Shown: positions 10,496 through 21,203 of the stretch, piece after piece | How positions within the stretch are numbered: position 1 is the stretch's first letter | How the letters are laid out: each line of letters begins with the position of its first letter | From: Lysobacter sp. Root916 | Lineage (GTDB): Bacteria; Pseudomonadota; Gammaproteobacteria; Xanthomonadales; Xanthomonadaceae | Assembly: GCF_001429785.1 (NCBI RefSeq) | Contig: NZ_LMJF01000013.1 | Span: 376,327 to 440,326, forward strand | Direction of reading: 5' to 3' | Length of the DNA: 64,000 nucleotides | Notes under the pieces: generated by a model | The model's input: only the letters and a program-made list of their open reading frames with translations | Database searches by the model: none | What the model was told of the DNA's origin: nothing | Position numbers and translations under genes: made by a program

Positions 10496-11749
10496 ATGTC
10501 CCTGCCCCCTTTGAAGACCCGCGAACGCCTGTCCGAAGTCCGTTACGAAATCCGCGGCGAGCTCGCCCGGCGTGCACGCGAACTCGAGGCCCAGGGCCGC
10601 AAGCAGATCAAGCTCAACATCGGCAACCCCGGCGCCTTCGGTTTCCGCGCCCCGGAGCACCTGCAACGCGCGATCGCCGAACGCATCGCCGACACCGACC
10701 CTTACACCCATCAGCAAGGCCTGCCGGTCGCGCGCGAAGCCATCGCCGCTTTCCATAAGCAGCGCGGCACGCCCAATGCCTCGCCCGAGCGCGTGTTCGT
10801 CGGCAACGGCGTGAGCGAGCTGATCGACCTCAGCCTGCGCGCGCTGCTCAATCCCGGCGACGAAGTGCTGCTGCCCTCGCCCGACTACCCGCTGTGGTCG
10901 GCCGCGACCATCCTCAACGACGGCCGCCCGGTCTATTACCGCTGCCAGCCCGAGAACGGCTTCCTGCCCGACCCGGACGAGATCGAGCAACTGATCTCCA
11001 GCCGCACCCGCGCGATCGTGCTGATCAACCCCAACAACCCGACCGGCGCCGCCTATCCGCGCGCGCTGATCGAGAAGATCGTCGCCATCGCCGCGCGCCA
11101 CAAGCTGCTGCTGATGTGCGACGAGATCTACGACTCCATCCTGTACGACGGCGCCCAGTTCACCCCGGTCGCGCCGATCGCCGGCGACCTGCCCTGCCTG
11201 AGCTTCGGCGGCCTGTCCAAGGTCCACCGCGCCTGCGGCTGGCGCGTGGGCTGGGCGGTGCTGTCCGGCGACCCGGTCGCCAGCGGCGATTTCCACCACG
11301 CCATGGACCTGCTGGGCGCGCTGCGCCTGTGCGCCAACGTGCCGGGCCAGTTCGCGATCGAAGCCGCATTGCACGGCGAGGACACCATCGCGCCGTTGTG
11401 CGCGCCGGGCGGCCGCCTGTACGAAGCGCGCCGCGCGGTGATCGAAGCCGTGGACGCCAGCAAGCACCTGGAGCTGGTCGCGCCGGCCGGCGCGCTGTAC
11501 GCGTTCCCGTCCGTGGTCGGTCCGGCCGCGCAGGGCTTCGACGACCACAAGTTCGCCTTGGAACTGCTGGAAACCGAAGACGTGCTGGTGGTGCCGGGCT
11601 CCAGCTTCAACGTGCCCTACCGCAATCACTTCCGCGTGACCCTGCTGCCGCAGCCGGAGGATTTGCGCGAAGTCTTCCACCGCATCGAGCGCGTGCTCGA
11701 CCGCCACGCCGAGCGCGCGGCCGAGGCCAGCCGCGCCGCCGTGGCCTGA
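10496..11749 (+). CDS. alaA: Glutamate-pyruvate aminotransferase, AlaA type
   Basis: 417-residue class I/II PLP enzyme. Visible motifs are GNPGAFGF, QGLPVARE, VGNGVSELIDLSLRALLNPG, INPNNPTGA (carboxylate/cofactor contacts), CDEIYDSILYD, and FGGLSKVHRACGWRVGW with the PLP lysine in SK. These follow E. coli AlaA, which makes alanine from pyruvate and glutamate. The ATG at 10496 gives the family N-terminus; the open frame upstream is antisense to rsgA. An SGNH-hydrolase gene begins 8 bp after its stop, suggesting coupled translation. Confidence 0.92.
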   Translation: MSLPPLKTRERLSEVRYEIRGELARRARELEAQGRKQIKLNIGNPGAFGFRAPEHLQRAIAERIADTDPYTHQQGLPVAREAIAAFHKQRGTPNASPERVFVGNGVSELIDLSLRALLNPGDEVLLPSPDYPLWSAATILNDGRPVYYRCQPENGFLPDPDEIEQLISSRTRAIVLINPNNPTGAAYPRALIEKIVAIAARHKLLLMCDEIYDSILYDGAQFTPVAPIAGDLPCLSFGGLSKVHRACGWRVGWAVLSGDPVASGDFHHAMDLLGALRLCANVPGQFAIEAALHGEDTIAPLCAPGGRLYEARRAVIEAVDASKHLELVAPAGALYAFPSVVGPAAQGFDDHKFALELLETEDVLVVPGSSFNVPYRNHFRVTLLPQPEDLREVFHRIERVLDRHAERAAEASRAAVA

Positions 11750-11757
11750 GTCGCGCC

Positions 11758-12393
11758 GTGGCCGTGCCGCTGCCCTTGCAGCCCTACCTCGCGCTGGGCG
11801 ACAGCTACACCATCGGCGAAGCGGTCGAGGAAGCGGGGCGTTGGCCGGTGCAGCTGGCGCGCGCCCTGCGCGACGAAGGCGCAACCCTGGCCTGGCCGCG
11901 CATCATCGCCACCACCGGCTGGACCACCGACGAGCTGAGCACGGCCCTGGACGCGGCCGAGCCGCTGGGGCGCTGGGAGCTGGTCAGCCTGCTGATCGGC
12001 GTCAACAACCAGTACCGCGCGCGCAGCGTGGCCGACTACGTCGGCGAGTACCGCGCCCTGCTGCAACGCGCGATCCGCTATGCCGGCGATCGCCCGCAGC
12101 GCGTGCTGGCGATGTCGATCCCGGACTGGGGCGTGACCGCGTTCGGCCAGCGCGACGCGCGCGGCAGCGCCACCATCGGCGCCGAGATCGACGCCTACAA
12201 CGAGGCCGCGCGCGCGCTCTGCGAGCGTCACGGCGTGGCCTGGATCGACATCACCCCGGTCTCGCGCGAGCTCGGCGCGCAGGCGGCGATGCTGGCCGAG
12301 GACGGCCTGCACCCGTCGGCGGCGATGTACACGCATTGGACGCAACGCGCGCTGCCGGTGGCGCGGCGCCTGCTGGCGGACGGCGGTCGCTGA
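11758..12393 (+). CDS. SGNH/GDSL hydrolase
   Basis: 211 residues with all four SGNH blocks. Block I is ALGDSYTIG (nucleophile serine), block III IGVNNQ (oxyanion asparagine), and block V DGLHPSAAMYTHW with Asp and His. No signal peptide is visible, so a cytosolic esterase or lipase is expected; substrate unknown. GTG at 11758 is taken as start because ALGDSY lies only 14 residues in; GTG at 11764 is also possible. Directly behind alaA and probably co-transcribed. Confidence 0.85.
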   Translation: MAVPLPLQPYLALGDSYTIGEAVEEAGRWPVQLARALRDEGATLAWPRIIATTGWTTDELSTALDAAEPLGRWELVSLLIGVNNQYRARSVADYVGEYRALLQRAIRYAGDRPQRVLAMSIPDWGVTAFGQRDARGSATIGAEIDAYNEAARALCERHGVAWIDITPVSRELGAQAAMLAEDGLHPSAAMYTHWTQRALPVARRLLADGGR

Positions 12394-12481
12394 GCCTGCG
12401 CGACACGCGATTTCCATCGCGGCCGACGGCAATGCCACACTGCGTCCGCGGAACCACCGCCAGCGGAGCCAGCAGGAAGCG

Positions 12482-13177
12482 ATGAACGAAGCGGCACAAG
12501 CGATGGCCAACGGACAGGCGCTGCGGATCGCGCGCGCCTTCCTGCCCGAGCATCCGCTCGGCAACCGTTGGGACTACTACTACAGCCGCGCCAAGCTCGG
12601 CAGCGACCCGCTCTACCCCGGTGTGAGCGCGGCCCTGCGCGGCAGCCGCGCGCCCTTGCTGGACCTGGGCTGTGGGCTCGGCTTGCTCGCCCACACCTTG
12701 TACGCCGACGGCATCCAGCTGCCCTACCGCGGCGTCGACAGCGACGCCGGCAAGATCCGTCGCGCCACCCGCGCCGCCGCGCGCGCGGGCCTGCACGAGG
12801 CGCGCTTCGACACCGTCGACCTGGCGCGCGAAGTGCCTGAGCATCGCGGCAGCGTGGTGATGCTGGACGTGCTGCAGTTCATCCCGCCCGCCGCGCAAGC
12901 GCGCGCGATCGACGCCATGATCGCGATGCTGACCCCGGGTGCACGGCTGGTGATCCGCACCGGCCTGGACGACGGCACCGGCCGCGCCCGCGTCACCCGC
13001 ATCACCGACGTGTTCTCGCGCGTGGTCGGCTGGATGAACGCGATGCCGCGCTATTACCCCAACGGCGACGAGCTGCGCGCGCGCTTGCGCGAGGCCGGCC
13101 TGGCGGTGGAGTTCACGCCGCTGTTCGGCAAGACACCGTTCAACAACTGGCGGATCGTGGCGGCGAAGCCGGAGTAG
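12482..13177 (+). CDS. Class I SAM-dependent methyltransferase
   Basis: 231 residues. Motif I is LLDLGCGLGLLAHTLY, with an acidic post-I residue in YRGVDSD and motif IV-like VVMLDVLQFIP. The motif-II region reads GARLVIRTG. The start ATG follows AGGAAG. It follows the alaA-SGNH pair by 88 bp. Target molecule unknown; the general fold suggests a small-molecule or lipid methyltransferase. Confidence 0.85.
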   Translation: MNEAAQAMANGQALRIARAFLPEHPLGNRWDYYYSRAKLGSDPLYPGVSAALRGSRAPLLDLGCGLGLLAHTLYADGIQLPYRGVDSDAGKIRRATRAAARAGLHEARFDTVDLAREVPEHRGSVVMLDVLQFIPPAAQARAIDAMIAMLTPGARLVIRTGLDDGTGRARVTRITDVFSRVVGWMNAMPRYYPNGDELRARLREAGLAVEFTPLFGKTPFNNWRIVAAKPE

Positions 13178-13224
13178 TTTGGCGGCGGCTATGTTCCACC
13201 CCGTGCTTCCTGTGCTTTCCGTGT

Positions 13225-13425
13225 TTCCTGTGGGAGCGGCGTAAGCCGCGATCGCGCAACTTCGGCCACATCGAAATCGCGGCTCACGCCGCTCCCACAG
13301 AAATCAAGCGCATGGTCTTGGAGTGGGGGCAAACGCACCGCCTTGGGCAGGAGCGACGCAAATCGCAACCGCGTCTCTCGGCCACCTGCGCGGTCGCGGC
13401 TCACGCCGCTCCTACAAGGGCTAGC
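13225..13425. repeat. Two Family B repeats
   Basis: One element with TGTGGGAGCGGCGTAAGCCG arms spans about 13225-13303. A second, more diverged one with CGGCTCACGCCGCTCCTAC as its right end spans about 13347-13420. They lie between convergent methyltransferase and deacetylase genes. Nothing else seen in the 256-bp gap. Confidence 0.8.
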
Positions 13426-13433
13426 GCAAGGCC

Positions 13434-14222
13434 TTAGACCGGTTCGGGCAGCGTGCAGCGATAGCCAAGCTCGCGCAGCCGCTGCAGCAACAAACGCATG
13501 GTCTCGACATTGCGCCCGTGCCCCGCGCCCTCGTGCATCAGCACGATCGCGCCCGGCGCCAGATCGCGTTCGATTCGCGCCAGCACGCTGTGCGGGTCAG
13601 CGGCCACCGCATCGAAACCGCGCGCCGACCAGGCCACGCGTGCCAGACCGTGACGGCGCAAGGCCGCAGCGACGAAGGGATTGGCCATGCCGACCACCGC
13701 GCGGAACCAGCGCGGCGGGTGCCCCGACAGCGCGCTCAGACTGGCCTGCGCCTCGGCGATCTCGGCCGCCATCCGCCGTGGCGGCAGCGCCCAGAACCAG
13801 GCAGACGGATGCGAATGGCTGTGATTGCCGATCCCGTGCCCGCGTCGCGCGATCTCGGCCACCAGCTCCGGCCGCGCCTGCGCGCGCTGTCCGACCAGGA
13901 AAAACGTCGCCTTGGCCCCGTGCGCGTCCAGCAGATCCAGCATCGCCGGCGTCTCGGCCGAAGGGCCGTCGTCGATGGTCAGCCAGACTTCGCGGCGATC
14001 CGTCTCCAACCGCGACAGCACCGGGCTGAACAGGCGCGACTGCGGGCGCAGCGTGGCCCAGAACATCAGGCCGTGGCTGAGTAGCATCGCCGCCAACCCC
14101 GCCTGCCAACCCCAGACCCACCACACCCCAATCACCGCCAGCTGCGACGCGCCGAACGCCCAGACCGCGGCCCAGGGCCGGCGCGGGATTCGGTGGGGGG
14201 CGGTCATGCTCATGAGCGGCAT
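13434..14222 (-). CDS. Membrane-anchored polysaccharide deacetylase (NodB domain)
   Basis: 262 residues. Two hydrophobic helices near the N-terminus (about 20-60) anchor a NodB-fold carbohydrate esterase family 4 domain. Motif 1 is LTIDDGPS with the catalytic Asp pair; motif 2 NHSHSHPS holds the metal histidines. RWFRAVVGMANPF and LMHEGAGHGRN match later motifs. Such enzymes remove N-acetyl groups from cell-wall or exported polysaccharides. Three in-frame ATGs (14222, 14213, 14207) lie within six codons; the first is given. Confidence 0.87.
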   Translation of the reverse strand: MPLMSMTAPHRIPRRPWAAVWAFGASQLAVIGVWWVWGWQAGLAAMLLSHGLMFWATLRPQSRLFSPVLSRLETDRREVWLTIDDGPSAETPAMLDLLDAHGAKATFFLVGQRAQARPELVAEIARRGHGIGNHSHSHPSAWFWALPPRRMAAEIAEAQASLSALSGHPPRWFRAVVGMANPFVAAALRRHGLARVAWSARGFDAVAADPHSVLARIERDLAPGAIVLMHEGAGHGRNVETMRLLLQRLRELGYRCTLPEPV

Positions 14223-14302
14223 CTTAGCGGAGCGCCGCCCGGGCCTTGCGGCGCGGACCGCCCGCCCCCATGTCGCCGGAACCTCACGTCCGGCGTCCCA
14301 TC

Positions 14303-15229
14303 ATGTCCCTCGACCCCGCGCTGCGTACGCGCATCGAAACCCTGCTCCAGTCCAATCGCGTCGTGCTGTTCATGAAGGGCGCCCCGAACGCGCCGCAATG
14401 CGGCTTCTCGGCCAAGGCCTCCGGCGCGCTCAACGCGCTGCTGCCGCAGGGCTATACCCACGTCGACGTGCTGTCCGATCCGGAGATCCGCGAAGGCATC
14501 AAGCAGTACGGCGAGTGGCCGACGATCCCGCAGCTGTACATCGACGGCCAGCTGGTCGGCGGCAGCGACATCATCGAGCAGATGGCCGGCAGCGGCGAGC
14601 TGCACGGCGTGCTCGGCCTGCCCGCGCCGGACCGCAGCCCGCCGAAGCTGAGCATCAGCCCGGCCGCCGCGCAGATGCTGCGCGACGCGGTCGCCAACGC
14701 CGGCGACGGCTACGCGGTGCAGCTGGAAGTGGACGCGCGCCACAACGTGCGCCTGCAGCTGGCGCCGATCGACAGCAACGCGGTCGCGGTGGAAACCGAC
14801 GGCGTGCGCGTGCAGACCGATTGGGTAAACGCCCGTCGCGCCGACGGCGTCAGCATCGACTGGGCCGACGACGAACGCGGCCGCGGCCTGGTGATCACCA
14901 ACCCGAACGCGCCGCCGACCGTGCGCGCAATCTCGCCCGCCGACGCCCAGGCGCGCGTGCGCGACGGCGCGCTGCGCCTGATCGACGTACGCCCCGCCGA
15001 CGAGCGCGCGCTGGCTTCGGTCAACGTGGCCTACGACAGTTTCGATGCCGGCGTGGAAGCGCTGGAAGGCCTGCCCAAGGATGCGCCGCTGGCGTTCCTG
15101 TGCCACCACGGCGGCCGCAGCGCGCAGGCGGCGGAGCATTTCCGTCAGCGCGGTTTCCGCGAGATCTACAACGTCGAAGGCGGCATCGAGGCCTGGGCCG
15201 ACGTGGACGCGACGATTCCGCGTTACTGA
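14303..15229 (+). CDS. Grx4-type monothiol glutaredoxin fused to A-type-like and rhodanese domains
   Basis: 308 residues, three domains. Residues 1-105: monothiol glutaredoxin with APQCGFSAKA and WPTIPQLYIDG, the type that binds a 2Fe-2S cluster with glutathione. About 115-205: a domain resembling the HesB/IscA (A-type carrier) fold (SISPAAAQMLRDAV to RGLVITNPNAP) but with no cysteine at all. About 215-308: rhodanese with active loop CHHGGRS. The set points to iron-sulfur or sulfane-sulfur handling in the cytosol. The ATG at 14303 starts directly at the glutaredoxin domain. E. coli Grx4 has only the first domain. Confidence 0.9.
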   Translation: MSLDPALRTRIETLLQSNRVVLFMKGAPNAPQCGFSAKASGALNALLPQGYTHVDVLSDPEIREGIKQYGEWPTIPQLYIDGQLVGGSDIIEQMAGSGELHGVLGLPAPDRSPPKLSISPAAAQMLRDAVANAGDGYAVQLEVDARHNVRLQLAPIDSNAVAVETDGVRVQTDWVNARRADGVSIDWADDERGRGLVITNPNAPPTVRAISPADAQARVRDGALRLIDVRPADERALASVNVAYDSFDAGVEALEGLPKDAPLAFLCHHGGRSAQAAEHFRQRGFREIYNVEGGIEAWADVDATIPRY

Positions 15230-15247
15230 TCGGTATGGCATGAATAC

Positions 15248-15282
15248 GAAAACGGCCGCGGATTCCGCGGCCGTTTTCGTTT
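15248..15282 (+). terminator. Intrinsic terminator of the Grx fusion gene
   Basis: A perfect 14-bp stem, GAAAACGGCCGCGG (15248-15261) and its complement (15265-15278), with a 3-nt loop. The stem ends in TTTTC followed by GTTT. It starts 19 bp after the stop codon. Confidence 0.85.
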
Positions 15283-15319
15283 GGGCGGCTCGACCCGATC
15301 AGGCTAAACGCGCACGACG

Positions 15320-15715
15320 CCTTGCAGGAGCAGCGCAAGCCGCGACCAACGTAGGCGGCCGAAGCGACGCAATCGCGGCTTACGCCGCTCCCACAGAAGG
15401 CTTGAGGTCCAGCCTTGGGGTAGGAGCGGCGTGAGCCGCGACCTGCGCAGGCGGCCGAAGTGACGCAATCGCGGCTTACGCCGCTCCCACAAAAGGCTTG
15501 GGGCCCTGCCTTGGGGTAGGAGCGGCGTGAGCCGCGACCTGCGCAGGCGGCCGAAGGTTGCGGTCGCGGCTTACGCCGCTCCTACCCCAAAGCCAGGCTC
15601 GACTAGACGCGATCCGCTCTCTGTGGGAGCGGCGTGAGCCGCGATCGCATCGCTCCGACTAGGACGAAATCGCGGCTTGCGCCGCTGCCACAGACAGCGC
15701 TGGCGATTGACATCG
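15320..15715. repeat. Array of Family B repeats (gene-free stretch)
   Basis: At least four Family B elements lie back to back between the Grx fusion and a convergent DUF924 gene, with boundaries near 15320-15410, 15417-15495, 15513-15590 and 15617-15695. Arms alternate between CTCCCACAG and CTCCTACCCC endings. Centres alternate between GCGCAGGCGGCCGAAG and CGCTCCGACTAGGACG types. This is the densest cluster in the window; no gene is present. Confidence 0.85.
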
Positions 15716-15730
15716 CTGCTACAGCGACGC

Positions 15731-16291
15731 TCAGCCCTTGAACCCGCCGTTATCGAGATAGGCCCGCTCTTCCGCCGTGCTCTCCCGCCCCAAGGCCTGA
15801 TTGCGATGCGGGAAGCGGCTGAAGCGCTCGATGATCTGCAGATGCTGCACCGCCCATTGGCTGGGATCCGGCATGTCCTCGGTCACCGGCAGGCCGCGGT
15901 GCAGATCGACCGAGCGCCGCTGATCGTCCATAGCCTCGGAATGCTCGAACGGCAGATAGAAGAACGCGCGCAGCCTGGCCTCGATACGCCGGTCGTCGCC
16001 GCGCGCCACCGCCTGGCTCGCGTACATGCGCGCCAGCGGATCGGTCGCGTAGGCATGCGCGCTGTCGCGGAACACGTTGCGCGGAATCTGGTCGAGCAGG
16101 ATCAGTAGCGCCAGCGCGCCGACTTCGCCCTGCTGCATCCAATCGTCGTGCTGGCGGCTGGCGGCGCGGAAATGCGCTTCGAGGAAGCCCGCGCGGCACT
16201 GCGCGTCGAAATGATCGCTGCGATCGAACCAGCGCTGGTAGCCGGCTTGACGCCAGAAATCGACGACGTCCTGAGCGGTGGGTTCGGTCAC
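15731..16291 (-). CDS. DUF924 family protein
   Basis: 186 residues, starting GTG. It shows the family pattern: VVDFWRQAGYQRWFDRSDHF, LALLILLDQIPRNVFRDSAHAYATDP, FFYLPFEHSE and a C-terminal RFPHRNQALGRESTAEE. The predicted fold is all-helical and TPR-like. The biochemical role is not known. It is a single gene in its strand, facing the Grx fusion gene. Confidence 0.9.
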   Translation of the reverse strand: MTEPTAQDVVDFWRQAGYQRWFDRSDHFDAQCRAGFLEAHFRAASRQHDDWMQQGEVGALALLILLDQIPRNVFRDSAHAYATDPLARMYASQAVARGDDRRIEARLRAFFYLPFEHSEAMDDQRRSVDLHRGLPVTEDMPDPSQWAVQHLQIIERFSRFPHRNQALGRESTAEERAYLDNGGFKG

Positions 16292-16378
16292 GGAAGATCT
16301 CGCATTAGGGTCAGGCTGCGCACGTTAGCAGCCCCCGCTTACGCCGCGCACGAAACCCCACAACGCAGCGTTCCGCGC

Positions 16379-16945
16379 CTACAGGCTGTCGTCGCCCAGC
16401 TGGGTTTCCAACTCGGTGATCCAGGCCGTGGTGATGCTCTCCAGCGTGACCGCGTGGATCAGCGGCCGGATCGGCCCGGTCGAGTAGGACTGCGAAATGA
16501 AGCGCGCATAGCGCTCGCGAAACGACAGCCAGGCGCGATGCGCCTCCTCGAAGGTGGCGCGACCGTCGCCATCGAGCTGGCGACGCAGGTGCTCGACCAG
16601 CCCGCGCAGCCGCGCATCGACCTGCTCGAACTCGACGATCGCCTGGCGGTTCATGTCGTCCTGGCTGACGCCGTCGTCGTCGCTTTGGCGCGCGACTTCC
16701 TCGGCCTTGCTGAAATAGTTGTCGGCCAGGCGCGCGGCGGTCTCGGCCTTGCCGATCAGGCGCGTTTCGAAACGACGCAGATCGTCGAGGCTGGTGTTGC
16801 TACCGTCCAGCCCCTGCTTCAGCGCCAGCAGCTTCTGCCCGCGCTCGATGGCGTCGACGGTGTTGCGGCGCTCGACCCGACGTTGGACGAAATAAAACGA
16901 CCAGGTGAGTACGGCGCCGATAAGTAGGTAAATGACCTGTTCCAT
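16379..16945 (-). CDS. Membrane-anchored protein with an LprI-like C-terminal region
   Basis: 188 residues, not confidently recognised. One N-terminal helix (VIYLLIGAVLTWSFYFV) is followed by a charged, probably coiled-coil segment to about 125. The C-terminal part (FEEAHRAWLSFRERYARFI, then ITTAWITELETQL) resembles the LprI/DUF1311 lysozyme-inhibitor-like repeat pattern, but lacks its cysteines. The orientation is likely N-in or N-out with one anchor; function unknown. 87 bp separates it from the DUF924 gene on the same strand. Confidence 0.6.
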   Translation of the reverse strand: MEQVIYLLIGAVLTWSFYFVQRRVERRNTVDAIERGQKLLALKQGLDGSNTSLDDLRRFETRLIGKAETAARLADNYFSKAEEVARQSDDDGVSQDDMNRQAIVEFEQVDARLRGLVEHLRRQLDGDGRATFEEAHRAWLSFRERYARFISQSYSTGPIRPLIHAVTLESITTAWITELETQLGDDSL

Positions 16946-17127
16946 GGTGGTGTCCCGATGCTGGACGCCAGTGTGCGCGACAGGGGTCTCAGGGGGTGCG
17001 ATGTCGCGTGCTTGCGGTCGCAGATCAGGTTGCTGAACGCTGATTTTTCAGGGGTGGCGGTGGCGCCGCTGAAACGCCTGGGGCCGGGCGGGCGGATCGT
17101 GGAGGCATGGCCGGAGCGTGCGAGCCA

Positions 17128-17430
17128 AAGCAAATCCTCCCCAACCCTCCTTTGTCAAAGGAGGGAGCACAGCCGCAAGCCTCTGCCCCAAACACACTTA
17201 CCTCCCCCTTTGAAAAAGGGGGACCGAGGGGGATTTGCTTTTCCCGCAAGCGCCCGTTACGTCGCAACGGCGCGGCTCGCCTACAGCTCACCGCCCCCTA
17301 CAGCCGCCACCGCATTCGCACATCTCCGCCCTCCCCCTTTGAAAAAGGGGGATTGAGGGGGATTTGCTTTCCCCGCAAGCGCCCGCTACCTCGCAACGGT
17401 GCGGTTCGCCTACAGCTCACCGCACCCTAC
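17128..17430. repeat. Family A repeat with a 100-bp direct duplication of its right half
   Basis: The element 17128-17241 is a full palindrome with a diverged left half (CAAATCCTCCCCAACCCTCC). Its right half plus ~60 bp of flanking sequence (17202-17301) is duplicated at 17331-17430, the same length with scattered substitutions. The copied flank begins CCCGCAAGCGCCCG and ends CTACAGCTCACCGC. The whole 512-bp gap from 16946 to 17457 holds no credible gene. Confidence 0.8.
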
Positions 17431-17457
17431 GGCGTCGCGAAGATGCCGGCTTAGCGA

Positions 17458-18234
17458 CTACTCGTCGAAGCGCAGATGCCGCACCGACTTGCCGTGGCGG
17501 CGGATCAGCTTCAAGGCTTCGATGCCGACGTTGATGTGGTTGTCCACATACTCAGCGCTGACCTTGGCGTCGGAGGCCTCGGTCTTCACGCCTTCCGGAA
17601 TCATCGGCTGGTCCGACACCAGCAGCAGCGCGCCGCAGGGGATGCGGTTGGCGAAGCCGGCGGCGAAGATGGTCGCAGTTTCCATATCGATCGCCATGCA
17701 GCGCATCGCGCGCAGGCGCTCCTTGAAGGCTTGGTCGTGTTCCCAGACCCGGCGGTTGGTCGTGTAGACCGTGCCGGTCCAGTAGTCGTGGCCGAGGTCG
17801 CGAATCATGGTCGAGACCGCGCGCTGCAGCGCGAACGCGGGCAGCGCCGGCACCTCCGGCAGCAGGTAGTCGTTGGACGTGCCTTCGCCGCGGATCGCCG
17901 CGATCGGCAGCACCAGATCGCCGAGTTCGTTCTTGCGCTTGAGGCCGCCGCACTTGCCCAGGAACAACACCGCCTGCGGCATGATCGCCGACAGCAGATC
18001 CATCATGGTCGCCGCGTTCGGGCTGCCCATGCCGAAGTTGATCATGGTGATGCCGTCGGCCGTGGCGCTGGGCATCGGCCGGTCCAGGCCGACCACTTCG
18101 GCGCCGGTCAGGCGGGCGAAGGTGTGCAGGTAGCCGCCGAAGTTGGTCAGCAGCACGTGCTGGCCGAACTGGTCCAGGGGCACGCCGGTGTAGCGCGGCA
18201 GCCAGTTTTCGACGATTTGTTCTTTGTCTTTCAC
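17458..18234 (-). CDS. amn: AMP nucleosidase, short form
   Basis: 258 residues, GTG start. AMP nucleosidase cleaves AMP to adenine and ribose 5-phosphate. The catalytic phosphorylase fold is visible: LLTNFGGYLHTF, FGMGSPNAATMMDLLSAI, LGKCGGLKRKNELGDLVLP, EGTSNDYLLPEVPALPAF, and AIDMETATIF with the catalytic acid region SDQPM. E. coli Amn (about 480 residues) has an extra N-terminal regulatory domain. This one has only the catalytic part, like the short forms in other bacteria. Divergent from the amidohydrolase pair. Confidence 0.9.
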   Translation of the reverse strand: MKDKEQIVENWLPRYTGVPLDQFGQHVLLTNFGGYLHTFARLTGAEVVGLDRPMPSATADGITMINFGMGSPNAATMMDLLSAIMPQAVLFLGKCGGLKRKNELGDLVLPIAAIRGEGTSNDYLLPEVPALPAFALQRAVSTMIRDLGHDYWTGTVYTTNRRVWEHDQAFKERLRAMRCMAIDMETATIFAAGFANRIPCGALLLVSDQPMIPEGVKTEASDAKVSAEYVDNHINVGIEALKLIRRHGKSVRHLRFDE

Positions 18235-18366
18235 GGTCGCCCGCCTCTTTTTCTAGTTGTTGTACCCCCATTGTCGCACCGCCCATGACTATCGTCAGGG
18301 TTGGCGGCGCCCGAGGCGGCCGCTACGGTTCGGGGCTGACCTTGCCGTCACTTTGGGGAAACCACC

Positions 18367-19820
<1,454 letters not shown>

Positions 19821-19824
<4 letters not shown>

Positions 19825-21143
19825 GCCGCGCTACCTCCCCGCGCCGTGGCCTGCTGCGCCGCTGCGCCACGCTGTTCCTCGCCTGCGGCTTCGCCCTGCA
19901 CGGCGCCGCGTTCGCGCAAGACGTATTGATCCGCAACGCCACCGTCCACACCGCCACCGCGCAGGGCAGCCTGCAGGGCGCCGACGTGCTGATCGGCAAC
20001 GGCCAGGTGCGCGCGATCGGCAAGGGCCTGAAGGCGCCGGCCGGCGCGCAGGTGATCGAGGCCGAGGGCCGCCCGCTCACGCCCACGCTGTTCGGCGGCA
20101 TCACCGAGATCGGCCTGGAGGAAGTCTCCGGCGAGAAATCCACCGTCGACGAAACCCTGGCCCTGGGCGCCGACACCAAGCAGATGACGGTGCGCCCGGA
20201 GTTCGACGTAACCCTGGCCTACAACCCGGAGTCGGTGCTGATCCCGGTCACCCGCATCGAAGGCATCGGCTGGACCCTGCTGGGCGCGGGCACCGCCACC
20301 GGCGGCTCGATCGTGGCCGGCCAGGGCGGCGTGATGCGCCTGGACGGCGGGCCCGACCCGACCGGCGCGCGCGTGCTGTTCGTGAAGCTGGGCGGCGACG
20401 CCTCCGGCCTCAGCGGCAACTCGCGCGCGGCGCAGTGGATGATCCTCGATCAGCTGATCGCCGAAGCGCGCGGCCGCATCGGCCCCGACGCCAACGCCGC
20501 CCTGCTCACGCCCGCCGGGCGCGCCACCCTGGCGCGCTACCTCGACGGCGGCGGCCGCGTGATGGTGGGCGTGGACCGCGCCGCCGACATCCGCCAACTG
20601 CTGCGCTGGTCGTCGCGCCACGGCGTGCGCATCGCCATCGCCGGCGGCGCCGAGGCGTGGAAGCTGGCACCGCAATTGGCCGCGGCCAAGGTGCCGGTGT
20701 TCGTCGACCCGCTGGCCAATCTGCCAGGCGACTTCGACCAGATCGGCGCGAGCATGGAAAACGCCGCGCGCCTGCGCGCCGCGGGTGTCGCCGTCGGCTT
20801 CAGCCAAAGCGGCGACGCCTCGCACAACGCGCGCAAGGTCCGCCAGCTCGCCGGCAACGCCGTCGCCGCCGGCCTGCCCTGGGCCGACGGCCTGGCCGGC
20901 CTCACCCGCGTACCGGCCGAAGCCTTGGGCGTGTCCGCCGAACTCGGCAGCATCGCCCCCGGCCATCGCGCCGACCTGGTGCTGTGGAGCGGCGACCCGC
21001 TGGAAGTCAGCAGCGTCGCCCTGCAGGTATGGATGAACGGCCGCGCCATCGAAATGCGCAGCCGCCAGACCGAACTGCGCGACCGCTACCTGCGTCCGGA
21101 GAACGGTTTGCCGCGTGCGTATCCGGCGCCGTCGGGGCGATAA
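19821..21143 (+). CDS. Secreted amidohydrolase-fold paralogue lacking metal ligands
   Basis: 440 residues, GTG start at 19821 overlapping the upstream stop by 4 bp. Signal peptide (LLRRCATLFLACGFALHGAAFA). It shares the domain order of its neighbour: composite sheet (VLIRNATVHTATAQGSLQGA), barrel, and cap LGSIAPGHRADLVLWSGDPL. The strand-1 HxH is gone (PTLFGGITEIG), and the later histidine sites read VGVDRA and IAIAGGAEAWK. It is therefore probably not a metal-dependent enzyme on its own and may be the structural partner of the first protein. Confidence 0.85.
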
Positions 21144-21203
21144 GCGATAGGGCGCAGCGGGCCGCGATGCGGCTCGCTGCGCTTGCGCCAAGGTGCTTCC
21201 ACC

